Shown one piece after another: positions 1 to 5,503 of a stretch of DNA of 5,547 bases. The stretch is from CAYSSG01 sp964433635. GTDB taxonomy: Bacteria; Atribacterota; Phoenicimicrobiia; Phoenicimicrobiales; Stramentimicrobiaceae. Under the pieces are notes generated by a model. That model did not search any database and was not told where the DNA came from. It worked only from the letters and a program-made list of their open reading frames with translations. Where the stretch lies: contig CAYSSG010000083.1 of NCBI GenBank assembly GCA_964433635.1, forward strand, positions 1-5,547, read 5' to 3'. Position 1 is the stretch's first letter; each line of letters starts with the position of its first letter. The translations under genes were made by a program, and so were the position numbers.

Positions 1-368
1 TTAAGATCTATTCTTTTAATCAATGTGGCAATCATCCTGGAAAGATGATCTACTTTTTCTAATATTTTTTCTCTTTCAGATGCCATTATATATTTTAATT
101 CATTGGCAATGATGATCTGTGTTTCAACTTCAGCACAACTGCCTAAAGCAATATAGAGAAATTGTCTGTATTCTTTATTATGATATCTTCTGAATCCTTC
201 GGCAATATTGGAAGGTATGGAAATAACAGATCGTCTGATCTGGGATGTCAACCCATACAATTCATTTTTTGGAAAAAATTCTGTTAAAAGATATACATCT
301 TTTACAACTTCAATTCCCAGCTTCCAAATCCTTAAATCCTGAAAACAATTAATCTTCTTTTCTGTCAT
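1..368 (-). CDS. S23/IVP-type four-helix-bundle protein, 3' end cut by window
   Basis: An open frame of 122 codons runs from ATG at 368-366 to the window edge without a stop. The protein begins MTEKKINCFQDLRIWKLGIE and carries the family hallmarks: a DLxxW helix at residues 11-15, FPKNELYGLTSQIRRS at 32-47, SIPSNIAEGFRR at 50-61, then a helix with GSCAEVETQ at 76-84 and a charged C-terminal helix. This is the four-helix-bundle family first seen as proteins encoded by intervening sequences inside 23S rRNA genes; the fold is related to Avd of diversity-generating retroelements. Members are about 115-130 residues, so only a few residues should be missing. No enzymatic motif, signal peptide or membrane segment is visible. 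The biochemical role of stand-alone members is unknown; RNA binding is an inference. The start is supported by AAGGGGA at 377-371, only 2 nt from ATG, and no upstream in-frame start exists before a stop at 413-411. It is co-directional with aspS, 116 nt downstream. Confidence 0.88.
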   Translation of the reverse strand, partial: MTEKKINCFQDLRIWKLGIEVVKDVYLLTEFFPKNELYGLTSQIRRSVISIPSNIAEGFRRYHNKEYRQFLYIALGSCAEVETQIIIANELKYIMASEREKILEKVDHLSRMIATLIKRIDL

Positions 369-418
369 CTTCCCCTTTTTTCTCGCGTTTTTTACTATTC
401 TTTTTCTGTGCTATTAAA

Positions 419-446
419 ATGACGCAGTACGCGATACGCACGACGC
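419..446 (-). repeat. Four tandem degenerate 7-bp units (GCGTNNN)
   Basis: On the minus strand this stretch reads GCGTCGT, GCGTATC, GCGTACT, GCGTCAT: four consecutive heptamers sharing GCGT in exact 7-nt register. They lie between the large palindrome and the four-helix-bundle gene. The units resemble the CGTATAG-type heptamers in the asnS-aspS gap. Whether they are protein-binding iterons, recombination ends or a decayed microsatellite cannot be told from one copy. Confidence 0.6.
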
Positions 447-500
447 AAATTGGATCTTTAGGTAGGCAGAATAATTCTGCCTACCTAAAGATCCAATTTG
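446..500. repeat. Perfect 55-bp palindrome spanning the aspS stop codon
   Basis: The left arm (446-472) and right arm (474-500) are exact reverse complements over 27 bp around the single base 473. The right arm contains the last four aspS codons and its TAG stop (487-485). In aspS mRNA it would fold into a hairpin of about 26 bp with a UUA loop. Neither side is followed by a U-run, so it is not a canonical intrinsic terminator, although such a hairpin could still cause pausing, 3'-end protection or factor-dependent termination. Exact identity over 27 bp points to recent formation, for example by template-switch inverted duplication, or to selection on the structure. Confidence 0.92.
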
Positions 501-2275
501 ATATGCAGTTCTTTCAACTGTTCAGGGCTGACCTCGGCAGGTGCACCTGTCAGTGGACAGGTCGCCTTTTGTGTTTTGGGAAAGGCTATCACTTCTCTTA
601 TGGAATCTGCGCCTGTTAGAAGCATGACCAGCCTGTCGATTCCAAAGGCAATGCCACCATGTGGCGGAGCTCCGTACTGTAATGCCTCCAATAAAAAACC
701 GAATTTCTGTTCTGCTTCTGCCGGTTTAATGCCCAATAGATCAAATATTTTCTGCTGAAGTTCAGTCTGATGAATACGGATACTGCCCCCTCCAACCTCA
801 TTTCCGTTTAATACCAGATCATACGCTTTGGAATGAACCCGGTAAGGGTCAGTCTCCAGCATTGGAATATCCCTCTCCACAGGAGCCGTAAAGGGATGGT
901 GCATGGAGGTATAACGTTTTTCGGTATTAGAATATTCAAATAACGGGAAATTGGTTACCCAGAGGAATTGATGTCTGTCCCGGGCAATCAAATCCAGGTT
1001 ATTGGCCAGTTTTATGCGAAGCAATCCCATGATTTGAGTTACCTGTTCACTAGGTCCGGCAAGAATAAAGACCAGATCACCGTTTTCTGCCTTCATCTCC
1101 TGCCTGATTTGTGCGATCTCATCTGCAGAAATATACTTTCCTATGGAAGACTGAATATCGGTTCCTTCCTTAAAACGGATATAGGATAAACCGGCCAGGC
1201 CGCAGGATTTCACATAATCATGCAGGTCATCAATACCCTTGCGGGAAAAAGATTGGGGTTTTTCAGTTTTCAGGGCAACGATCAGACCATTCTCTTTAAC
1301 AATATCCGAGAAAGGCTTAAACCGGGTGTCCTGAAAAATACGGTTTAAGTGATGCATCTCCATGCCATATCTAAGGTCAGGCTTATCCGTCCCGTATCTT
1401 GCCATTACCTGGTCATAATCATATCTGGGGAATGGTTTATTCAGCTTTATCTGTGAGATTTCCTGAAACAGGTGCAGCATCAGGTCTTCAATTAAATCGA
1501 ACAGCTCATCCCGATCAATAAATGACATTTCCATATCCAGCTGGGTAAATTCCGGTGCCCGATCGGCTCTCAGGTCTTCATCCCTGAAACAGCGGACAAT
1601 CTGAAAATATTTGTCAAAACCGCTAATCATCAGCAGTTGCTTGAACAATTGCGGTGACTGGGGAAGCGCATAAAATTTTCCGGGATTGACCCGGCTGGGT
1701 ACAATATAGTCACGGGCTCCTTCCGGGGTACTCTTGCCCAAAAAGGGAGTTTCAATATCCAGAAAGCCTCTGGAACTCAGAAACTGGCGAATAGATTGCC
1801 CGATCAGATGCCGTTTGATGATATGATTTTTCATTTCCGGCTTCCTGAGATCCAGATAGCGGTATTTTAAGCGAAGTTCATCTCCAATCTCCGAAGACTC
1901 ATTGACACTGAAAGGAAGAGGTTTTGACTGATTAAGGATACACAGTTCTTTGACCTTCACTTCTATCTCGCCTGTTTTTAAATTCGGGTTAATGGCATCT
2001 TTACCTCTGGATATCACTTCTCCCCTGACCGCGATGACAAATTCATTTCTGAGCTTATGGGCAGCAAGATGTGCCTCTTCTGATATTTTAGGATCGAAGA
2101 CCACCTGTGTCATCCCTTCGCGGTCTCTCAGGTCAACAAAAATAAGACCACCGTGATCCCGGCGTGAATTGACCCATCCCATCAGGGTTACCTGTTCCCT
2201 GATATTCTGATGATTCAGCTCCCCGCAACTATGTGTTCTTTTCCAGATCTCCTGGTAATCTTTCATTTGATTCAT
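485..2275 (-). CDS. aspS: Aspartyl-tRNA synthetase, bacterial type
   Basis: AspRS activates aspartate with ATP and charges tRNA-Asp in the cytoplasm. At 596 residues it has the normal bacterial length. Residues ~13-115 are the N-terminal OB-fold anticodon-binding domain (GWVNSRRDHGGLIFVDLRD at 33-51). The class IIb catalytic core starts near residue 140, with motif 1 around GFLDIETPFL (170-179), the aspartate-pocket segment QSPQLFKQ (206-213), motif 2 FRDEDLRADR (230-239) and motif 3 GIAFGIDRLVMLLTG (541-555, Arg548). A bacterial GAD-type insertion occupies about 295-430. His41 aligns with the position that is Leu30 in E. coli AspRS and His31 in the non-discriminating Pseudomonas enzyme, so tRNA-Asn misacylation is conceivable. 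Two starts are possible: ATG at 2275, 3 nt after AAGGAG (2284-2279), or Met4 at 2266, 12 nt after it; neither spacing is ideal. It is the third gene of the T-box operon, separated from asnS by a repeat-filled gap. The TAG stop lies inside the large palindrome. Confidence 0.97.
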   Translation of the reverse strand: MNQMKDYQEIWKRTHSCGELNHQNIREQVTLMGWVNSRRDHGGLIFVDLRDREGMTQVVFDPKISEEAHLAAHKLRNEFVIAVRGEVISRGKDAINPNLKTGEIEVKVKELCILNQSKPLPFSVNESSEIGDELRLKYRYLDLRKPEMKNHIIKRHLIGQSIRQFLSSRGFLDIETPFLGKSTPEGARDYIVPSRVNPGKFYALPQSPQLFKQLLMISGFDKYFQIVRCFRDEDLRADRAPEFTQLDMEMSFIDRDELFDLIEDLMLHLFQEISQIKLNKPFPRYDYDQVMARYGTDKPDLRYGMEMHHLNRIFQDTRFKPFSDIVKENGLIVALKTEKPQSFSRKGIDDLHDYVKSCGLAGLSYIRFKEGTDIQSSIGKYISADEIAQIRQEMKAENGDLVFILAGPSEQVTQIMGLLRIKLANNLDLIARDRHQFLWVTNFPLFEYSNTEKRYTSMHHPFTAPVERDIPMLETDPYRVHSKAYDLVLNGNEVGGGSIRIHQTELQQKIFDLLGIKPAEAEQKFGFLLEALQYGAPPHGGIAFGIDRLVMLLTGADSIREVIAFPKTQKATCPLTGAPAEVSPEQLKELHIKLDL

Positions 2276-2278
2276 TCA

Positions 2279-2284
2279 CTCCTT
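2279..2284 (-). promoter_or_regulatory. aspS ribosome-binding site
   Basis: AAGGAG on the minus strand, followed by TGA and then ATG at 2275. The spacing to the first ATG is 3 nt and to the second in-frame ATG (2266) is 12 nt, so the start codon is undecided. The extra residues MNQ are not conserved family sequence. Confidence 0.75.
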
Positions 2285-2287
2285 CTT

Positions 2288-2323
2288 AAATAGTATAGCG
2301 TATACAGTATAACGTATAGCGTT
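2288..2323 (+). repeat. Left terminal inverted repeat, 7-bp units
   Basis: Read on the plus strand, consecutive units are AGTATAG, CGTATAC, AGTATAA and CGTATAG, with TATA or GTATA recurring every 7 nt. The outermost part begins AAATAGTATA, identical to the start of the right repeat read on the minus strand. It lies just upstream of the aspS ribosome-binding site. Confidence 0.65.
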
Positions 2324-2353
2324 AATTCTTCGTGACCAATAAACGTAAATAAA

Positions 2354-2382
2354 ATAATAAAGCATATCGTGTATACCGTAAA
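2354..2382 (-). promoter_or_regulatory. Possible weak internal promoter for aspS
   Basis: TTTACG (2382-2377), a 17-nt spacer and TATTAT (2359-2354) make an acceptable sigma-70-type arrangement on the minus strand, about 80 nt upstream of aspS. The region is AT-rich, so chance matches are likely. If real, it would let aspS be expressed without the T-box. Confidence 0.2.
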
Positions 2383-2509
2383 TCTTTCTGCCTGGTATAT
2401 CAGTTTTTCATCTATTTTCCAAGCTGATGATCATTGTTCCTATCAAGCCATAATTAACAGAAATTAATACTTTTAACTTTTACTGTACGTCATACCATCC
2501 TTGTTTTTG

Positions 2510-2545
2510 AACGATATACTCACTACGTTATACGGTATACTATTT
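2510..2545 (-). repeat. Right terminal inverted repeat, 7-bp units
   Basis: On the plus strand the units read ACGATAT, ACTCACT, ACGTTAT, ACGGTAT and then ACTATTT. It is the inverted counterpart of the left repeat and abuts the asnS stop codon. The inner units are less well matched than the outer 17 bases, which match at 16 positions. Confidence 0.65.
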
Positions 2546-2547
2546 TT

Positions 2548-3843
2548 TTATGGATAGATCTTGTTCAGCATTCGGGGAAAAGGTATGGTCTCCCGGATAT
2601 GGGGCAGATTACATATCCAGGCAACAGTGCGCTCAATCCCCAAACCAAAACCTGAATGCGGCACAGAGCCATATTTTCTCAAATCGATATACCATTGATA
2701 GTCATCTTCCGGCAACTGTTGCTCCCGGATCCGCTCCTTTATCAGTTGATAATCATCTATCCGCTGTCCGCCTCCGATGATCTCCCCGAATCCTTCCGGA
2801 GCAATTAAATCAGCTCCCAGAACAGTTTCCGGCCTATCCGGATCAGGCTTCATATAAAAAGCCTTGCATATTGTTGGAAAATGATGAATAAAGACCGGCT
2901 TCTGGAACTGATGGGAGATGATGGTCTCATCCTCTCCTCCCAGGTCATCCCCCCATTGGGTCTGACTTCCGGCTTTCTGAACGATCTTGACAGCATCATC
3001 ATAGGAGAGATAGGGAAATGGGGACTGAATCTTTTCCAAAGATGTCATATCCCTCTCCAGGCTTTTAAGTTCCTGTAGACATGTTTTCAGGATATTCTGA
3101 ACGATGGCTACAATCATCTCCTCCTGGAGTTGATTATTATCCTGAAAATCAAAAAAAGCAGCTTCCGGTTCGACCATCCAGAATTCCATCAGGTGTCTTC
3201 TGGTTTTAGATTTTTCAGCTCTGAAGGTAGGACCAAAACAGTATACTTTTCCAAAAGCGATGGCTGAAGCCTCATTGTAAAGCTGTCCGCTCTGGGTCAG
3301 ATAAGCCTTGTCTCCAAAATAATCGGTTTCAAAGAGGGTTGTTGTACCCTCGCACGCTGCAGGCGTCAGGATAGGTGATTCAATCAGGTAAAAACCTTTT
3401 TTATCCAGAAAATGGTGAATCGTCTTCACGATCTCAGTCCGGATTCTCAGAATAGCATTCTGCCTCTGGGTCCTCATCCAGAGGTGCCGGTAATTCATTA
3501 AGAATCCTGCACCATGCTTTTTCAGAGAGATAGGATAATCCTTCTCTGCATTGTGGACGACCTGGATGGTTTTAACCAGCATTTCATACCCGCTGGGTGC
3601 TCTTTTTTCACTCTTAATCACACCCTCTACAATCATGGAAGACTCATAGTTCAGCTCATCAAGGATATTAAAATACTTCTCTTCCATCTCGCTCTTTACC
3701 AGGGTTCCCTGTAAAAATCCGGTTCCATCCCGGATAATCATAAATTTTACCTTGCCGCTGGAACGCTGATTATACAGCCACCCCTTGATTGTAACGTATT
3801 CCGCCTCATGCTTTCCAACTTCTCTAATACTGATATGGTTCAT
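2548..3843 (-). CDS. asnS: Asparaginyl-tRNA synthetase
   Basis: AsnRS charges tRNA-Asn directly with asparagine; it is a cytoplasmic class IIb enzyme. The 431-residue length is typical of bacterial AsnRS. Residues 1-100 form the OB-fold anticodon-binding domain (GWLYNQRSSGKVKFMIIRD at 21-39). The catalytic domain shows motif 1 near GFYLIESPIL (150-159), the AsnRS-type pocket TQSGQLYNE (183-191) rather than the QSPQLxKQ of AspRS, motif 2 FRAEKSKTRRHLMEF (207-221), the segment HHFPTICKAFYMKPDPDRPE (320-339), then EGFGEIIGGGQR (350-361), and motif 3 GFGLGIERTVAW (398-409, Arg405). The C-terminus PRMLNKIYP is the usual family end, so nothing was lost where the repeat element abuts the stop. The ATG start is preceded by a full AAGGAGG at 3861-3855 with an 11-nt spacer. 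It lies 27 nt after hisS, surely on the same transcript. Its presence means the cell need not rely only on the GatCAB transamidation route for Asn-tRNA. Confidence 0.97.
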   Translation of the reverse strand: MNHISIREVGKHEAEYVTIKGWLYNQRSSGKVKFMIIRDGTGFLQGTLVKSEMEEKYFNILDELNYESSMIVEGVIKSEKRAPSGYEMLVKTIQVVHNAEKDYPISLKKHGAGFLMNYRHLWMRTQRQNAILRIRTEIVKTIHHFLDKKGFYLIESPILTPAACEGTTTLFETDYFGDKAYLTQSGQLYNEASAIAFGKVYCFGPTFRAEKSKTRRHLMEFWMVEPEAAFFDFQDNNQLQEEMIVAIVQNILKTCLQELKSLERDMTSLEKIQSPFPYLSYDDAVKIVQKAGSQTQWGDDLGGEDETIISHQFQKPVFIHHFPTICKAFYMKPDPDRPETVLGADLIAPEGFGEIIGGGQRIDDYQLIKERIREQQLPEDDYQWYIDLRKYGSVPHSGFGLGIERTVAWICNLPHIRETIPFPRMLNKIYP

Positions 3844-3854
3844 GAATAGATCTT

Positions 3855-3861
3855 CCTCCTT
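3855..3861 (-). promoter_or_regulatory. asnS ribosome-binding site
   Basis: A full consensus AAGGAGG sits in the hisS-asnS gap, 11 nt before ATG. There is no other in-frame start codon between it and the ATG, which fixes the start. No promoter or terminator fits in the 27-nt gap. Confidence 0.85.
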
Positions 3862-3870
3862 AAACCGGAA

Positions 3871-5121
3871 TTATTGAAGATAGGATAATATTTGACTGAG
3901 TGCGACCTTTTTCTGCTCCCCATCAGCCATATTTTTTATCATAATCTTCTGTTCCTTAAGTTCTTCCTGGCCAACAATGATGACAAAATTGACATTCAGT
4001 TTATTGGCTAACCTCATCTGGGCTTTTAAACTTCTATTCAGAAAATCCATCTCGGCGCTGATTCCGCTTCCTCTAATCTTGGTGATTAATTGAAGGGCGG
4101 CGCTGATATCCTGCGGTGTCGCTACCGCCACAAACACCCTGATTCCCTTCCAGGAAGGTATAGGTACCCCCTGTTTTTCCATGGTTGTGATCATTCTTTC
4201 GATGCCCGCAGCAAAACCAACCGCCGGAGTAGGTCTTCCACCCAATTCTTCTACCAGATAATCATACCTTCCGCCGCCTCCTACTGCATTCTGCGCTCCC
4301 AGCTCACCGGAAAGAATTTCAAAGGCCGTTTTGGTATAGTAATCCAGACCTCTGACCAACAAAGGATTAATGTTATAGGGGATTTGAAGACTATCCAGAT
4401 AGACCGTCAATTCCTTAAAATGACTCCTGCAATCCTCACAGAGATAGTCAAAAATAGACGGGCTATTCTTGATCTCAATCTGACAGCGTTCTTTTTTGCA
4501 ATCCAGAATCCTTAAAGGATTTTTATTATACCTGTCACGGCAATCGATGCATAATGCCTCCTTCTTATTCCTGAAATAAGCTTTCAGTGCGTCCAGATAA
4601 TTTGGGCGGCATTGACGGCAACCTACGCTGTTAAGCACCAGGCTTAAATCAGATAATCCAATCTTCCGGTAGATTGCCAGAGAAGCCGAAATGATTTCAG
4701 CATCGATCATGGCTGACTGCGAACCGATCGCTTCCAGACCAAACTGGTTAAATTGACGATACCGGCCTGCCTGAGGCTTTTCACATCGAAACATGTTTCC
4801 CAGGTAAAATAATTTGCACAGAGGATTTTCACTGCCCAGATGATGCTCCAGATAGGCCCTTACCACCGGTGCCGTTCCTTCCGGACGCAGTGTCAGGCTT
4901 CGCCCCTTCCGATCCTGAAAAGTAAACATCTCTTTATTGACAATATCGGTGGTTTCACCAATTCCCCGTACAAATAACTCGGTATGTTCAAAAGCCGGGG
5001 TCCTGATTTCCCGGTAACCATAATTCTGCAAAATTTCCTTGATGATATTCTCCACATAATACCAGTAATCAATTTGGGGAGGTAAAATATCACTGGTTCC
5101 TTTTGGCGCTCTTGCTAACAC
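3871..5121 (-). CDS. hisS: Histidyl-tRNA synthetase
   Basis: HisRS charges tRNA-His; it is a homodimeric class IIa enzyme of the cytoplasm. The 416 residues match the usual bacterial length. The N-terminus ARAPKGTSDILP is the family start, followed by motif 1 (YREIRTPAFEHTELF at 36-50), TLRPEGTAPVVRAYLEH (77-93), motif 2 FRCEKPQAGRYRQFNQFGLE (111-130), the HisA motif LVRGLDYYTKTAFEI (255-269, Arg257 being the catalytic arginine equivalent), the HisB glycine-rich loop GGGGRYDYLVEELGG (281-295) and motif 3 AVGFAAGIERM (300-310). The C-terminal anticodon-binding domain covers about 326-416. The insertion domain carries cysteine pairs CRQC (168-171), CIDC (191-194) and CEDC (228-231) plus Cys208 and Cys213, a pattern of clostridial-type HisRS that suggests metal binding (inferred). 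The start is GTG at 5121, 6 nt after AAGGAG. It is the first gene behind the T-box leader. Confidence 0.98.
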   Translation of the reverse strand: MLARAPKGTSDILPPQIDYWYYVENIIKEILQNYGYREIRTPAFEHTELFVRGIGETTDIVNKEMFTFQDRKGRSLTLRPEGTAPVVRAYLEHHLGSENPLCKLFYLGNMFRCEKPQAGRYRQFNQFGLEAIGSQSAMIDAEIISASLAIYRKIGLSDLSLVLNSVGCRQCRPNYLDALKAYFRNKKEALCIDCRDRYNKNPLRILDCKKERCQIEIKNSPSIFDYLCEDCRSHFKELTVYLDSLQIPYNINPLLVRGLDYYTKTAFEILSGELGAQNAVGGGGRYDYLVEELGGRPTPAVGFAAGIERMITTMEKQGVPIPSWKGIRVFVAVATPQDISAALQLITKIRGSGISAEMDFLNRSLKAQMRLANKLNVNFVIIVGQEELKEQKIMIKNMADGEQKKVALSQILSYLQ

Positions 5122-5127
5122 GACTGT

Positions 5128-5133
5128 CTCCTT
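5128..5133 (-). promoter_or_regulatory. hisS ribosome-binding site
   Basis: AAGGAG with a 6-nt spacer to GTG at 5121-5119. Good spacing plus the family-typical N-terminus MLARAPKGTSD supports the GTG start. It lies 67 nt after the leader terminator U-run and is not enclosed by it, so control is at transcription rather than by sequestering this site. Confidence 0.85.
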
Positions 5134-5200
5134 ATCGCATCATAGATTTTCGAATCCGCTGATCAGTTCATTGATAACATGATTCAAAATTGCCTGAAAT

Positions 5201-5239
5201 AAAAAAACCTGATAATATGTATCAAACATAATTACCAGG
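5201..5239 (-). terminator. T-box intrinsic terminator
   Basis: CCTGGTAAT pairs with ATTATCAGG (one G-U pair), continues after a bulged T with ATGT/ACAT, and is followed by seven consecutive T residues (5207-5201). It competes with the antiterminator for 5239-5237 and would stop transcription before hisS when the tRNA is charged. Confidence 0.92.
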
Positions 5240-5269
5240 GACGAAAATCATTTCTCGCGGTGCCACCCT
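5237..5269 (-). promoter_or_regulatory. T-box antiterminator
   Basis: AGGG (5269-5266) pairs with CCCT (5240-5237), the 7-nt bulge TGGCACC is left free for the tRNA acceptor end, and GCGAGAA pairs with TTTTCGT around an ATGA loop. This is the canonical A1-bulge-A2 architecture. Its 3' strand shares CCT with the terminator stem, so the two folds exclude each other. Confidence 0.92.
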
Positions 5270-5273
5270 TGTT

Positions 5274-5297
5274 GAATGGACAAGTACGATACCATTC
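5274..5297 (-). other. T-box Stem III hairpin
   Basis: GAATGG (5297-5292) pairs with CCATTC (5279-5274) around a 12-nt loop, immediately 5' of the antiterminator. This is the usual position of Stem III in T-box leaders. Confidence 0.75.
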
Positions 5298-5365
5298 CGC
5301 TCTTTGTTGTAACGCAGCTATGCGAACTCATTTGGAACATTCACTTCTTCATACAGTGTGAATGG

Positions 5366-5407
5366 CGGGTTGTCTTTCGATTGCAAACATACAATCTACT
5401 TTTCCCG
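5366..5407 (-). other. Candidate short Stem I with specifier loop
   Basis: CGGG (5407-5404) pairs with CCCG (5369-5366). Inside is an asymmetric loop with AAAAGTA on the 5' side and GAAAGACAA on the 3' side, then helix GATTG/CAATC (5396-5392 with 5383-5379) closed by an 8-nt loop. AGTA opposite GAA is the conserved loop-E/S-turn arrangement of T-box specifier loops. The distal AG bulge and GNUG loop of a full-length Stem I are not seen. GAC at 5374-5372 is the best specifier, followed by A as usual. Confidence 0.5.
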
Positions 5408-5503
5408 ACAGATCTTTCATTCATTTTTCATGATTCGGTCAAAATTTTTCAGGATAACACTTTAAAACAATTTCCAAAGAATAGAAACTGTTTTTTGGTT
5501 GCT

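Larger units (their letters stand above)
2288..2545. mobile_element. MITE-like 258-bp segment with terminal inverted heptamer repeats
   Basis: The 272-nt gap between asnS and aspS holds no credible ORF. Its ends are inverted copies of each other: 2288-2323 against the reverse complement of 2510-2545 match at 28 of 36 positions by hand alignment, both starting AAATAGTATA. Both ends are built from 7-bp units of the ACGNTAT type, and a further partial array lies at 2366-2379. The segment begins 2 nt after the asnS stop and ends 3 nt before the aspS Shine-Dalgarno site, so removing it would leave a 14-nt gap, comparable with the 27-nt hisS-asnS gap. No clear target-site duplication is visible and no transposase is present. 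It may be a non-autonomous element, a decayed remnant, or a chromosomal repeat family. A weak promoter for aspS could lie inside (TTTACG 2382-2377, 17 nt, TATTAT 2359-2354). Confidence 0.5.
5201..5498 (-). ncRNA. T-box riboswitch leader of the hisS-asnS-aspS operon
   Basis: This is a tRNA-sensing leader that reads through only when the cognate tRNA is uncharged. The diagnostic T-box AGGGTGGCACCGCG is at 5269-5256. Upstream lie a candidate Stem I (5407-5366), two further hairpins (about 5364-5338 and 5323-5312) and Stem III (5297-5274); downstream are an antiterminator and a mutually exclusive terminator. The tRNA-contacting bulge is TGGC, whose last base pairs with the tRNA discriminator: C calls for G73, as in tRNA-Asp and tRNA-Asn, not C73 of tRNA-His. 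The likely specifier loop has AGTA (5400-5397) opposite GAAAGACAA (5378-5370), giving GAC (Asp) followed by AAC (Asn). The 5' end is set from the predicted promoter and is approximate. The T-box identity is certain; the specifier assignment is a hand-made structural inference. Confidence 0.96.

Noticed and set aside
419..446. CRISPR array
   Set aside because: The units are 7 bp, directly abutting and degenerate, with no spacers and no cas genes in the window.
446..500. Palindrome as a standard rho-independent terminator of the aspS operon
   Set aside because: The hairpin is followed on the minus strand by CGTCGTGCG and on the plus strand by ATATGCAG, with no T-run in either direction.
2510..2547. 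Terminator directly after asnS
   Set aside because: The A-run and repeats here form no GC-rich stem followed by a T-run on the minus strand, so read-through into aspS is expected.
2276..2547. Small protein gene in the asnS-aspS gap
   Set aside because: ATG codons on the minus strand in this gap are followed within a few codons by stops and lack Shine-Dalgarno sites.
4090..4515. 141-codon open frame on the plus strand inside hisS
   Set aside because: It lies antisense to conserved hisS motifs and is explained as a shadow of the real coding frame.
5338..5364. CAC triplet in CATTCAC/ACTG as a histidine specifier for the T-box
   Set aside because: The CAC sits in a paired stem (CATTCAC with GTGAATG) without the AGTA/GAA specifier-loop context, and the TGGC bulge does not match the C73 discriminator of tRNA-His.
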